A stretch of 64,000 nucleotides of DNA from Alphaproteobacteria bacterium (GCA_024742485.1 JANSYK010000002.1:372001-436000); one strand, 5' to 3'. Counted from the stretch's first letter, positions 1 to 9,107 are shown. A program made the numbers and translations. The notes: generated by a model from the letters alone, not told the origin.

Positions 1-882
1 CTGGACACGTTTTTCTTCATCCTGGCGTCGGGTATCTTGCTGGGCGGTCTCTATGCGCTGATGGCCACCGGACTGGCGGTGGTATGGACCACGCTGGGCG
101 TCTTCAACTTTGCCCATGGCACCTTTGTGGCTCTGGGTGCCTATGTGGCCTGGCAGGTAACCCAGAGCATCGGCGGTGGAGCGGGCTTCCTTCTGGCCGC
201 TGCCCTGTCGGTGATTGTCATGTTCGGCATTGGATTTGTCCTGCACTATGTGCTGGTCAAACCCTTTGAGCGCAACACCAACCTGGTTTTGCTGGCAGTG
301 ATCACGACACTCGCCGCCGCTTCGATCATCGAAAATGGCATCCTGATTGGCTGGGGTCCGCGAGACAAGCAGATCACACCGCCCATCGAAGGATCCGTCG
401 GGTTTTTCGGGGCCAGCATCAATCTCTACGACATCGTCATCCTGCTGGTCGCGCTGCTCACCCTGCTGGCCCTTGCACTGTTCCTGCGGCGCACGTCCCT
501 CGGGCGTGCCATGCGGGCAGCGGCGCAGAACCGAGAAGCCGCCGAACTGATGGGCCTGAATGTGTCGATGCTGTTCGCCATCACCATCGGGCTGTCGGCT
601 GCAACGGCTGCCCTGGCCGGCGTGTTCACCGGCTCGCTGAGGTTCATCAGCCCGACCTTCGGGGCGGACCCGTTGATGAAGGCGCTTGTGGTCGTGATCC
701 TGGGCGGTGTGGCACGCTTCACAAGTCCGATCTACGCCGCCTTCATTGTCGGGATTGCCGAATCCTTCTCGGCCTATTTTCTGGGCCTTTATTGGGCGCC
801 CGCTGTGTTGTTCGCCATGATGATCGCCGTTCTGTTGATCAAGCCGGAAGGCCTCTTCGGCCACCGGTCAAAGACACTGTAG
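1..882 (+). CDS. livH: Branched-chain amino acid ABC transporter permease, LivH family (5' end cut by window)
   Basis: Inner-membrane permease of a high-affinity ABC importer for branched-chain amino acids or related amides. The frame is open from base 1, so only the first few residues are missing; the first visible residues already form the first membrane segment. The LivH-type motifs are visible: GGLYALMATG near the start, NFAHGTF about residue 37, and the cytoplasmic loop RAMRAAAQNREAAELMGLN used to contact the ATPase. About eight hydrophobic segments follow one another and the protein ends in a short basic tail. The second permease starts 12 bases after the stop, so the two are co-transcribed. 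The ATPases and binding protein should lie upstream of the window. The substrate cannot be read from the permease. Confidence 0.9.
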   Translation: MDTFFFILASGILLGGLYALMATGLAVVWTTLGVFNFAHGTFVALGAYVAWQVTQSIGGGAGFLLAAALSVIVMFGIGFVLHYVLVKPFERNTNLVLLAVITTLAAASIIENGILIGWGPRDKQITPPIEGSVGFFGASINLYDIVILLVALLTLLALALFLRRTSLGRAMRAAAQNREAAELMGLNVSMLFAITIGLSAATAALAGVFTGSLRFISPTFGADPLMKALVVVILGGVARFTSPIYAAFIVGIAESFSAYFLGLYWAPAVLFAMMIAVLLIKPEGLFGHRSKTL

Positions 883-894
883 CCGGGGGCAAAC

Positions 895-2808
895 TTGAAA
901 TACGCACCCCCATTCCACCGCACAAACGGCTTCCTGCCCGTCCTTTTGGCGCTTTTTGCTCTGGCCGTAATCCCACTGGTCTTCACCGACACCTACATAC
1001 GTCACACACTGATCCTTGTGTTCATCTATGCCATCCTTGCCTCCAACTGGGATATTTCCCTGGGGCTCGGCGGTGTCGTCAATTTTGCCCATATGGCCTT
1101 CTTTGCCATTGGCCTCTACAGCTATGGGATCACAGTCAAGATATTTGGGGTCGATCCCTGGATCGCGCTCGCACTTGCGCCGGTTCTGGCGATCGTCTTC
1201 GCCGCATTGCTTGCCATACCAATCCTTCGGCTGGAAGGCATTTATGTCATCCTTGTCACCATTGCGGCGGCGCAATTGCTCCTGCAGATCGTCGTCAGCC
1301 AGTCGGACTATACTGGCGGCACCAGCGGCATGGTGCTGCTTCCCAGATTGACCCTGGGCGACTACCGGCTGAGCAGCGATGGCCGGATCGGCTATTTCTA
1401 CCTGGCACTGCTGCTGCTGGCCGCCTCGACAATCTTCCTCTACAAGCTGGAACGATCGGCGCTTGGGCGCGCCATCAAGGCTTTGAGGGACAACAAGTAC
1501 TACGCCATTGCGCGCGGTGTATCCGAAGGCCGGGTCCGGCTGCTGACCCTGTGTGCCTCAGCGCTCTTTCCGGGCTTGGCCGGAGGTTTCTACGGCGCCT
1601 ACCTGCGCGTCGCCTCCCCCGATGTGTTCGGTCTGGGCTTCCTGACCATGACCCTCTCGATCCTGCTTCTGGGCGGCATTTCGACCATCTGGGGGTCGCT
1701 GATCGCGGCCTTTGTCATCACCATACTGGCGCAACTTCTGGGCGATTACGGCTCGTGGCGCAGCATTATCATCGCCCTGCTCATCATCGCGGTGGTGGTG
1801 GTCTATCCCGGCGGCCTCTTTGCGGCCCTGCAGGAAGCATGGGGCGGGGCCAATCGCCTGAAAACCAACATGTTGGCCGGCTACCGGCGACGGGCGCAGG
1901 CGTCTGTTCGGGCCGCGGCGATGGGGGTGGAGGACCGGCTCGTCGAAACCCGCCACGGCAGGGTATCGGTGTGCGATACGCAGACGGGCGACAAGGCCAT
2001 CCTGTTCATCCACGGCAACTCGTCGGCGAAGGAGGTTTTTCGCCACCAGTTCGAGGCCTTTCGCGGAGACTATCGGGTTGTGGCGTTTGATTTGCCCGGC
2101 CATGGCGTGTCGCCGAATGCGGATCCCGAGGACGACTACAATGTCGAAGCCTATGCAGAGATCGTCGCTGACCTGGTCGAGCATCTCAAGCTCGGTGAAC
2201 CGGTGGTGTTCGGCTGGTCGCTCGGCGGATATGTCGGGCTGGAATATGCCGCAAGTGGCGGACCCATCACGGCGCTGGCGATCTGCGGAACATCGCCGGT
2301 CAACAAATATCCCGATGACATGCCACGCGGATACATCGCCACGCCCCATATGGAACTGGCCGGAAAACGCTTTCATTCGCCAAGTGAAAAGACAGCCTAT
2401 GCGACCCACACGATCGGCATGAAAAAGGGACTGGAGCCGCTATTGTGGCAGGCGGTGTGGCGAACAGACGGTCAGGCGCGCGAGCAGGCCTTCGCCAAGC
2501 TCAAGACCATCGACTGGCCGCGACAGACCAGGCTGATGCGCGATGGAACCCTGCCATTTGCCATGATCAACGGTCCCCGTGATCCCTTCATCAATCACGA
2601 CTATTGCCGCTCGCTGGCCTACGGCGATATCTGGGGTGGAACGCCACAAAATGTCGGTGACGCCGGTCATGCGCCGTTTCTGGAAGACCCGGAGACCTTC
2701 AATGCAATGTTGCGAGATTTTCTGAACGAGGTCGAGACCACACGCACGGCGAATGTCCCACGGGAGACAACAGGTGCCGGGCGTGCGGCCTCGGACCCTT
2801 CAGGCTAG
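895..2808 (+). CDS. LivM-type ABC permease fused to a C-terminal alpha/beta hydrolase
   Basis: This 637-residue protein is about twice the usual LivM length. Residues 1-315 are a complete LivM permease: GLGGVVNFAHMAFFAIG near 57-73, the EAA-like loop LGRAIKALRDNKYYA near 190, and VVVYPGGLF at its usual end. After a basic linker (about 316-345) comes a full alpha/beta hydrolase: FIHGN oxyanion region near 371, nucleophile elbow GWSLGG at 440-445 (Ser442), an acid in NGPRDPF, and a catalytic His in DAGHAPF near 613. No stop or frameshift separates the halves. The start is TTG, with a GGGGG ribosome site 5 bases before it. An internal ATG at 1921 could give a free hydrolase. It overlaps the convergent permease gene by 9 bases. 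By inference, the hydrolase acts in the cytoplasm on the imported compound or a metabolite of it. Confidence 0.85.
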   Translation: MKYAPPFHRTNGFLPVLLALFALAVIPLVFTDTYIRHTLILVFIYAILASNWDISLGLGGVVNFAHMAFFAIGLYSYGITVKIFGVDPWIALALAPVLAIVFAALLAIPILRLEGIYVILVTIAAAQLLLQIVVSQSDYTGGTSGMVLLPRLTLGDYRLSSDGRIGYFYLALLLLAASTIFLYKLERSALGRAIKALRDNKYYAIARGVSEGRVRLLTLCASALFPGLAGGFYGAYLRVASPDVFGLGFLTMTLSILLLGGISTIWGSLIAAFVITILAQLLGDYGSWRSIIIALLIIAVVVVYPGGLFAALQEAWGGANRLKTNMLAGYRRRAQASVRAAAMGVEDRLVETRHGRVSVCDTQTGDKAILFIHGNSSAKEVFRHQFEAFRGDYRVVAFDLPGHGVSPNADPEDDYNVEAYAEIVADLVEHLKLGEPVVFGWSLGGYVGLEYAASGGPITALAICGTSPVNKYPDDMPRGYIATPHMELAGKRFHSPSEKTAYATHTIGMKKGLEPLLWQAVWRTDGQAREQAFAKLKTIDWPRQTRLMRDGTLPFAMINGPRDPFINHDYCRSLAYGDIWGGTPQNVGDAGHAPFLEDPETFNAMLRDFLNEVETTRTANVPRETTGAGRAASDPSG

Positions 2809-3822
2809 CCAGTCGAACAGCCAGCCCGAAGCCAGCGAGCCGGCAAGTGCCAGGCCCAGATAGAGAAGAAACGGCTTGATCTTGAGCACCGGGAAGATGG
2901 CCATCGCACCCCAGATACTGACCACGCCACCCGAAATCAGGAAGGCCATCGCCGCACCCGGCGACATGCCATGATCTATAAGGCTGCGGGTCAATGGCAG
3001 CGCGGCGTAGCCGTCCAGATAGGCCGGTGCGCCGACAAATACCGCCACCGGCACGGCCCACCAGTTTTCCGCGCCGATGAATGGCGTCAGCGATTGTGGC
3101 TGTAGCATCGCGTTGAGGGCGTATTCAGCGGCAAAGGCTGGAATGAGGCAGATCAGAATGAGCCGGGTGATCGACCAGCTCTCGTTGCGGAACCGCCTGC
3201 GCCGGTCCGCCGACTTCCAGACGGCCGGGTCGAATCCGCTCGCCGTTGCGCATGATGCGCTGCCAAGATTTCCTACCAGCCGGTTGCGGCGGAGCGCCTG
3301 GTGGTACCAAGGGCGTTTGGCAAATAGAGCCGTCGCCAGGCCGCCGAGCAAGCCCAACAGGAAGGCGGCAATGGTCTTACCGACCGCGAAGGATAGGCCA
3401 AGGGTTGCGGCAGTGGTGGCGAGCATGGCCGGGTCGGTGATGGGTGATGACAGCCAGAAGGCCATAATAGGCGCCAATGGAACGCCCGCGCCGAGCAGCC
3501 CCGCCATCAGGGGGAGTACGGTGACCCCGCAAACCGGTGTGATGGCGCCGATCAGTGAGGCGGCCAGAACCGTGGGGATCAGATGGCCGTCAAACGTTCT
3601 GGCGATATTGTCTGCAAAACCGCTGGCGGTGATCCAGGCGGCCAGCAACACCCCGGGCACGACCATCGGCGCGACGCTGATCAGGCTGTTGACGACAAAC
3701 AGGCCTGCCCCGCCGATTGTCTCGGGGATCCACAGGAACAGCGCCGCGATACCCATTGCGCCGACCAACAGGATTGCCGGCAAAAGGGAAGCTGGAATGC
3801 GTCTGGTTGTCGGTGCAGCCAT
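2800..3822 (-). CDS. Membrane permease of the ArsP_1 (DUF318) family
   Basis: Polytopic inner-membrane protein of 340 residues with about eight to ten hydrophobic segments. The family signature is visible twice in the expected places: TPVCGVTVLPLMAGLLGAGVP followed by a segment ending SSPITDPAML, the equivalent of the ArsP pattern with a Cys-rich PxCSCG and a SPLINP turn, and a second half with GAPAYLDGYAALPL. In characterised ArsP members, which export trivalent organoarsenicals, the first motif has two cysteines; here only one remains (PVCGVT), so the substrate may differ. It is divergently transcribed from a LysR regulator that starts 100 bases away, not from an ArsR. I see no other metal-resistance gene nearby, so arsenic export is not claimed. 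Confidence 0.75.
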   Translation of the reverse strand: MAAPTTRRIPASLLPAILLVGAMGIAALFLWIPETIGGAGLFVVNSLISVAPMVVPGVLLAAWITASGFADNIARTFDGHLIPTVLAASLIGAITPVCGVTVLPLMAGLLGAGVPLAPIMAFWLSSPITDPAMLATTAATLGLSFAVGKTIAAFLLGLLGGLATALFAKRPWYHQALRRNRLVGNLGSASCATASGFDPAVWKSADRRRRFRNESWSITRLILICLIPAFAAEYALNAMLQPQSLTPFIGAENWWAVPVAVFVGAPAYLDGYAALPLTRSLIDHGMSPGAAMAFLISGGVVSIWGAMAIFPVLKIKPFLLYLGLALAGSLASGWLFDWLA

Positions 3823-3892
3823 TGCCGTTCTCCATTGACCGGACCCAATCTAGGGACTCCCAAGCCAGATGAAAAACGAATAGTTTCAATGA

Positions 3893-3910
3893 CAGATATG
3901 AGTAAATCTG
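3893..3910. promoter_or_regulatory. Candidate LysR-type operator between the permease and its regulator
   Basis: The inverted repeat CAGAT-N8-ATCTG lies in the 100-base divergent intergenic region, 12 bases before the LysR start codon. LysR regulators normally bind such dyads between themselves and the divergent target gene. The arms are only 5 bp, so the assignment is tentative. Confidence 0.35.
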
Positions 3911-3922
3911 ATAGTAAACGCC

Positions 3923-4795
3923 ATGCCCAAACTGGAAAGTGAGCTGCTACGAACCTTCCTGGCGATCATTGACACCGGCAGCATCAGTGCCGGTGCCGCG
4001 AAGATCGGGCGGTCGCAATCGGCGGTGAGCCTGCAGGTCAAGCGCCTCGAATCCATCATCGGCAAGCCGGTATTTGAGCGCCATGGGCGCGGAGTTGTGC
4101 CAAGCCCAGCCGGAGAGGCGCTGGAACCGGTCGCCCGGCACACGATTTCATTGCTGGACGCCTCACTGGCGCAGATCAGGTCGGATGACCTGGCCGGTAC
4201 GCTTCGGATTGGCATTCCGGATGACCGCAGCAGAACGATCCTGGCCGGTATCGTGGCTGAATTTTCCAAACGGCATCCGCAGGTGGAGCTTGAAGTTCAT
4301 TGTGCCGCAGGTGCCGGTTTTGCCGAGGCCGTTGCCGATGGCAGGCTTGACCTCGCCTTGTATGAGGTTGAAGCCGCCGAACCGCGCCATGAGGTTCTGA
4401 GCGACGAGCGGACATTCTGGGTCGCGTCGCGTTTTCATTTTCCCGATCGTCTGGATCCCTTGCCGATTGCTCTTTTCGATCGCGCCTGCTGGTGGCGGGA
4501 TGTTGCCCTGCAGACCCTGCGCCGCAGTGAGCGAAACTATCGCATCGTCTATTCAAGCGAGAGTGTTGGCGGGGTCGCGGCCGCGATTGAGGCCGGCATT
4601 GCAATCGGTCTGCTTGGTGAAGCGGGAATTGGAAAAGAATTTCGGATTCTCAATGAGCCCGATGTCTTCAACCACATGCCGCACTCAAAACTTGTCCTGG
4701 ACCAAGGCGGTTTGTCTGCGGGACCGGCTGGAAAAGCAATGTGCGCAGCGATCAGGCAGGCTTTCGGACACGCTGCACTATCTCAAAACTATTGA
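3923..4795 (+). CDS. LysR family transcriptional regulator
   Basis: A 290-residue DNA-binding regulator. Residues 4-63 form the winged helix-turn-helix (LLRTFLAIIDTGSISAGAA, then SQSAVSLQVKRLE), followed by a linker helix and a type 2 periplasmic-binding-like effector domain starting near residue 92 (GTLRIGIPDD). The ATG is the first in frame and sits right after the candidate operator. It is divergent from the ArsP_1 permease, so the permease is its likely target, in the usual LysR arrangement. The effector is not predictable from sequence. Confidence 0.9.
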   Translation: MPKLESELLRTFLAIIDTGSISAGAAKIGRSQSAVSLQVKRLESIIGKPVFERHGRGVVPSPAGEALEPVARHTISLLDASLAQIRSDDLAGTLRIGIPDDRSRTILAGIVAEFSKRHPQVELEVHCAAGAGFAEAVADGRLDLALYEVEAAEPRHEVLSDERTFWVASRFHFPDRLDPLPIALFDRACWWRDVALQTLRRSERNYRIVYSSESVGGVAAAIEAGIAIGLLGEAGIGKEFRILNEPDVFNHMPHSKLVLDQGGLSAGPAGKAMCAAIRQAFGHAALSQNY

Positions 4796-4961
4796 TATCG
4801 CGACTTTTCTAGTCTGAACTTCATATTGTCCAGGTTCCGCATTTGCCGAGAATTCAAATACACGCATAAATCGCCGCTTAATTCCAGTTGCGCTTTTAGA
4901 TTGTTTTTGCGATTATCTGTTCAACCCGAACGGGTAGTGGTTCAAAACGGGAATCTGACAG

Positions 4962-5990
4962 ATGCGCTTATTGATTGGCAGCCTGTTCGCCTTCTTTTAT
5001 TCTCTATCAGCCTTTGCCGGCAACATCGCCGGCTCGGAGTTCAAGTTCGGCAATTGGACTGGGGGCGCCTACACCGATTCCGCAGGCACGTTCGCCAATT
5101 GTACGGTTTCAGCAGCCTATAAGGGAGGCGACCGGCTCTATTTTTCGGTCAACCGGGACTCCACAATCACGGTAGCGATACAAAATCCCGGCTTCAGACT
5201 GATCAAGGGTGAAACATTCCCCGTTACTTTGAAGGTTGACCGGCGCGCGCCCTTTCGTGGCCAGGCTTATGCGTTGGACACCGACTTTGCCATCCTGACC
5301 ATCGAAAATTTCGATCGTGCGCTGTCAGCCTTTCGCAAGGGTTATGTGCTTCGGGTGGATTCGGGCAATCGCGAGGGTGTGTATGGTCTGGAAGGCACAT
5401 TTCGGGCACTTGAATTGGCTGGAAAATGTGCCCTGACCTATTTTGACCACAGTCAGGCGCCCGATCCGGCGGCGCCCCGCCATGCCGCAGCGACCGGCAT
5501 CGACAAATCGCTGCTGTACCAGATCGCAACGGGCATGATTGCGGAAATCGGCGTCAGGGATTTCCAGTTCTGGAGCGAGGAGCAAACCCGCAATTTCACC
5601 CGTGACGAGGCGGTTTTCTGGAACGCGCCATCGGTCAATCTGGTCGGCGGTGTCTATGTGAGGCCTGCCGGAAACATAAAGGAATTGCGGGAGACAGATG
5701 CGGCCGATCTCCAACAAATGGCAACGGCGTGCAAGGGTGACATTCTGACCGGCGCCCGCAAGGTTGAATCCGCTGAGCATCCGACAAGGGAAGTGCGTGG
5801 GATTTGCACGGTCGGAAAAGTCACACACGAAAACATTGTCTCGAAAGTGCTGCTCGACGGCATCATTGTTTACACCCTTCTTCTCTTTACGGATGAACAG
5901 AAGCCGACAGAAAAGGTTGAGCAGGACCGGCGTCAGATGAGTGAAGACGTTGTTTCCCGTGCCGCGTCCTTTATCGTGCCATCACAATAA
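4962..5990 (+). CDS. Secreted protein of unknown function
   Basis: A 342-residue protein with a classical signal peptide (MRLLIGSLFAFFYSLSAFA, cleavage probably after Ala19) and no further membrane segment, so it is predicted periplasmic. After the signal it is rich in beta-strand-like stretches with aromatic residues (FKFGNWTGGAY, AILTIENF), and residues 70-140 resemble in style the small secreted invasion-associated/IalB-like beta proteins; this is a resemblance, not an assignment. The second half (about 180-340) is more helical. It stands alone on its strand after a 166-base gap and ends at a shared hairpin with the convergent peptidase gene. I do not recognise a family. Confidence 0.7.
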   Translation: MRLLIGSLFAFFYSLSAFAGNIAGSEFKFGNWTGGAYTDSAGTFANCTVSAAYKGGDRLYFSVNRDSTITVAIQNPGFRLIKGETFPVTLKVDRRAPFRGQAYALDTDFAILTIENFDRALSAFRKGYVLRVDSGNREGVYGLEGTFRALELAGKCALTYFDHSQAPDPAAPRHAAATGIDKSLLYQIATGMIAEIGVRDFQFWSEEQTRNFTRDEAVFWNAPSVNLVGGVYVRPAGNIKELRETDAADLQQMATACKGDILTGARKVESAEHPTREVRGICTVGKVTHENIVSKVLLDGIIVYTLLLFTDEQKPTEKVEQDRRQMSEDVVSRAASFIVPSQ

Positions 5991-6010
5991 ATGACCCTTC
6001 GGGTGTCATT
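5990..6010. terminator. Hairpin shared by two convergent genes
   Basis: AATGACCC and GGTGTCATT pair around a TTCG tetraloop with one bulged T at 6004. The hairpin overlaps the stop codons of both convergent genes. No strong T-run follows on either side, so termination is possible but not certain. Confidence 0.4.
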
Positions 6011-8000
6011 GCGGGATGATGTGGGCACCCAGAACCGCATAGTCGAAGCCATCTGCCCGTCCGCCGATATGGGCCGCCAGAAAGCGTTCGATCCGCCGCA
6101 TCGCCAGAAGGCGCTGCTGCCAGCTCCAATTGGCGAACTGGTGTCCTGCCCCGTCGACAAGCAGCAACTCATGCGGTTTTCCCTGCGCCTTGAGCGCGTC
6201 AACCAGCCGGTCGGCCTGGTCGCGAACGACCCGCACGTCATTCGATCCCTGAATGATCAAAAGCGGGCTGGAAATTTTGTCGACATGGGCAATTGGGGAG
6301 CGATCGATAATGTCTTCCAATTGCGTCGCATCGTCCGGATCGCCGATATATTTGCGGTACCAGTCCGGCCAGCCGCGCCAGTAGACCGGAACCTCCTGCA
6401 ACATGGTCGTCAGGTCGCTGATACCGTTGATATCGACACCGGCGGCAAAGAGCTCCGGGGTCTGCGTTAACGCGGTCAGAACTTTCAGGCCGCCGAAACT
6501 TCCTCCGACAACCGCAACGTTCTGCGGATCGGCCACGCCTTGATCGATGGCCCATTGACGGGCGTCGACAATATCCTGGTGCATCTTCCGGGAGACCTCG
6601 CGAATGGCCGCCTCACGAAACGCGCGGCCATAGCCGGCCGACCCGCGATAATTGACGTCGAGAACAGCATATCCTCGATTGTTGAGCCAGGCTCTGAGGT
6701 CCTGATAGCCCCAGAATGACCGTGCAACGGGACCGCCATGGATCAGCATCACCATCGGAGCCGGCCCGGTCACGCCAACCGGTTTTGAAACAAAACCCGG
6801 AATCGTCAGCCCGTCGGACGCGGGAATGAAAACGGGTTCGACCGGCGACAAATGGTTCCGGAATTGCGCGATCGCCGGTTCGGAAATGGATTCGACGGTT
6901 TGATTCTGCGTATCGATGAGCTTGGTGTGGAAACCGGCCTCGGCCTCTTCGACAGAAACCAGGACTTTCGAGAAGTCATCGGCATAGGACCGGAAATGCA
7001 GAGCGGATCTTTCAGGAAGGTTCAGCGCCTCCACATGCTCGCGCATGGTCTCGTCGAAAAAGACACGTTGCTGGTAACCCGGACTGTTGAGCGCGATCAA
7101 TGGGCGATCGTCTTCCGGGTGAAGCACGACACCGCCGAAGTCCACATCTGGCCGGGCGCTGATTTCCGTGAAGCGGCCTGTTGTCAAATCGACCCTGACG
7201 AGCGCGGTGGTATCGCGCCCCAGATTGGAGTAGGCCAGCGCCGAATTGGTGTCATCAGGGCCGGTAATGAGATAAAACGCATCTTCCATTCCGCCGCTCA
7301 GCAAGACGCGCCAGTCCTCACCGTCGCGTATTTCCTGCTGCCACTGTGAACCGCTCAGGAAACGCTTGCGAGCAAAGATCTCGCCGGAGCGATCAAAACT
7401 CCAATGGGTGCCCTGATCAAGGCTGAGATCCAGCGGTTCGGTTTCGCCCGAATCCAGATTCAGCCGATAAAGGTCGAAGCGGGACCGGTCACGGGCATTG
7501 TGCGCGACGATAATGTCCGCTCCGCCATCCGTCGGGATATGCTCCAGATAGGTTCTGACATTCTTGCCGAAGTCAAAGGTCCGGGGTTGTGCGCCGGGTG
7601 TCGTTGTGTCGACCGAAACGAGCACATCATTTTCCCACCCGTCACGGTCGGCCAGGTAAAGCAGGAATCGTGAATCGCTTGACCAGCGATACCAGCGCAC
7701 GCGGTCATCGGTATGGAAGATGTCGGTGTTCTCGTCGTCCAATGGCCTGACCCACAATGCCGGACGCAGCCATTTTGCCTCCAGCCATGCCAGCTTCTGC
7801 CCATTCGGAGACAATCTGTATCTCCACCTTTCATCGGCATTAGCATAGAATTCGCGCAGCGGAATGAGCGGCGGCAGATCGGAACGTGTAAGCGCGGGGT
7901 GGCTTTCAGCGATTGGCCTGACCAGGTAGATCCCGGTTGCAGCAATCAAAAGAAACGCCAATCCAAGAAGAATGAGGCTCTTTTTCAACAAGGCAATCAA
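6006..8000 (-). CDS. S9 family (prolyl oligopeptidase-type) serine peptidase
   Basis: A 664-residue enzyme that probably cleaves peptides at the cell envelope. An N-terminal hydrophobic helix (about residues 8-28) serves as signal anchor. A beta-propeller region follows, with WS/PD-type repeats to about residue 390. The C-terminal alpha/beta hydrolase domain carries LIHGGP near 420, the nucleophile GGSFGG near 499-504, an acid in GSNDVRV near 586 and the catalytic His in DGAGHQF near 619. All three triad positions are intact. It is flanked by a convergent secreted-protein gene and, 110 bases upstream, by a LysR gene in the same direction. The physiological substrate is unknown; an acylaminoacyl-peptidase subtype is equally possible. 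Confidence 0.88.
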   Translation of the reverse strand: MIALLKKSLILLGLAFLLIAATGIYLVRPIAESHPALTRSDLPPLIPLREFYANADERWRYRLSPNGQKLAWLEAKWLRPALWVRPLDDENTDIFHTDDRVRWYRWSSDSRFLLYLADRDGWENDVLVSVDTTTPGAQPRTFDFGKNVRTYLEHIPTDGGADIIVAHNARDRSRFDLYRLNLDSGETEPLDLSLDQGTHWSFDRSGEIFARKRFLSGSQWQQEIRDGEDWRVLLSGGMEDAFYLITGPDDTNSALAYSNLGRDTTALVRVDLTTGRFTEISARPDVDFGGVVLHPEDDRPLIALNSPGYQQRVFFDETMREHVEALNLPERSALHFRSYADDFSKVLVSVEEAEAGFHTKLIDTQNQTVESISEPAIAQFRNHLSPVEPVFIPASDGLTIPGFVSKPVGVTGPAPMVMLIHGGPVARSFWGYQDLRAWLNNRGYAVLDVNYRGSAGYGRAFREAAIREVSRKMHQDIVDARQWAIDQGVADPQNVAVVGGSFGGLKVLTALTQTPELFAAGVDINGISDLTTMLQEVPVYWRGWPDWYRKYIGDPDDATQLEDIIDRSPIAHVDKISSPLLIIQGSNDVRVVRDQADRLVDALKAQGKPHELLLVDGAGHQFANWSWQQRLLAMRRIERFLAAHIGGRADGFDYAVLGAHIIPQ

Positions 8001-8110
8001 ATCCGATAATTGGGTGTGATTATGCTGGACGAACGGAGACCGGCATGATTCGGCCTGATCGAAGGCTACATGGTTAGCTCAGCAACCGTGAAGGGCAAAT
8101 GTGCCGAAAT

Positions 8111-9013
8111 TCAGTTCACTGTCGCTCTAAGCCACTCCAGGACCCGTGACGCTTTCGGACCCAGTGGACCATGGGCCGGCCAAAGAACGTAGTGCCCCTG
8201 TCCGATGTCATAGAGACCGGTGCCGACACGCAGCAACAATCCCTGTTTTACAAGAATCTCGACAATATGATGCCAGCCGCAAGCGACGCCCTCCCCGGCA
8301 ATGGCGGCCTGAATCACCAGCGCATAGTCATTGAAACGCAACCCGCCGCCCGTATCGGCAAATTCAAGACCCTGCTCGGCGAACCACTCCCGCCATCCGG
8401 CGCGCGGTCGATGAGGCTCATCCAGATGGATCAGCCGGTGGGACATCAAGTCCGTGTCGCTTTCCGGCGTGCCATTGCCTGCGAGATAGGCCGGGCTGCA
8501 CACCGGATAGATCTGCTCGGGACCAAGCCGTAGACAGCGATAGCCAGGCCAGTTTCCGGAGCCCAGGCGAATGGCAAAGGACAGGGCCTCGTCGGCAATA
8601 TCGATGTCCTTGTCGGTGGTCTGCAGGCGGATATCGATATCCGGATTGTCCCGGCGAAATGTCGTCAGACGCGGCAGCATCCAGTAATGCGCGAAGGCGG
8701 TCGAGCAGGAGAGGGAGACATATTCTTCGGTCGGACGGCTGGCGACGGCTTCGGCGGAATTGAGAATATGCATTAAACCAAATGATACATCGGCAAAGAA
8801 GCGCTCGCCGGCTTCCGTCAGTGTAATGGCCCGGTGGCCGCGTTCGAAAAGCGCCGACCCCAAGGCGGTTTCCAGTTTCTTGACCGAAAGGCTGACAGCC
8901 GGTTGCGAGACATTCAATTCCTTGGCCGCCGCCGTAAAGGATCGAAGCCGCGCAGCCGCTTCGAAGGCAAACAAAGCGGCTGGAGACTGGATTCTCTGAT
9001 GGAGTTTTCGCAT
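8111..9013 (-). CDS. LysR family regulator, GcvA-like
   Basis: A 300-residue regulator whose N-terminus has the GcvA-subgroup pattern: SPAALFAFEAAARLRSFTAAA, then VSQPAVSLSVKKLE in the recognition helix, and LFERGHRAITLTEAG in the wing. The effector domain begins near residue 90. It is divergent from the methyltransferase gene whose start lies about 95 bases away, with a TGCC-N11-GGCA dyad between them. By family habit it probably controls the methyltransferase/flavoprotein pair, and glycine-related effectors are plausible because that pair resembles N-methylglycine catabolism. Confidence 0.9.
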   Translation of the reverse strand: MRKLHQRIQSPAALFAFEAAARLRSFTAAAKELNVSQPAVSLSVKKLETALGSALFERGHRAITLTEAGERFFADVSFGLMHILNSAEAVASRPTEEYVSLSCSTAFAHYWMLPRLTTFRRDNPDIDIRLQTTDKDIDIADEALSFAIRLGSGNWPGYRCLRLGPEQIYPVCSPAYLAGNGTPESDTDLMSHRLIHLDEPHRPRAGWREWFAEQGLEFADTGGGLRFNDYALVIQAAIAGEGVACGWHHIVEILVKQGLLLRVGTGLYDIGQGHYVLWPAHGPLGPKASRVLEWLRATVN

Positions 9014-9055
9014 AAATCAACCTTATGCCAATCCTCAATAATTTCAATCGTCACA

Positions 9056-9074
9056 TGCCGGCAAATGTCTGGCA
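9056..9074. promoter_or_regulatory. Candidate LysR-type box (TGCC-N11-GGCA)
   Basis: The dyad TGCC, 11 bases, GGCA has the T-N11-A spacing typical of LysR boxes. It sits between the divergent LysR gene and the methyltransferase gene, about 33 bases before the latter's start. This is inference from pattern and position only. Confidence 0.4.
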
Positions 9075-9107
9075 CACTGTTCCGGTTCCCGTCAGGAAGA
9101 GGTGCAA

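Noticed and set aside
792-2090. 432-codon + frame overlapping the permease-hydrolase fusion
   Set aside because: Its translation is rich in Arg, His, Pro and Cys with no domain; the LivM frame is clearly the coding one.
2800-3822. Arsenic-resistance gene (arsP) label
   Set aside because: Only one of the expected motif cysteines is present and no ars genes are near; I kept the family name only.
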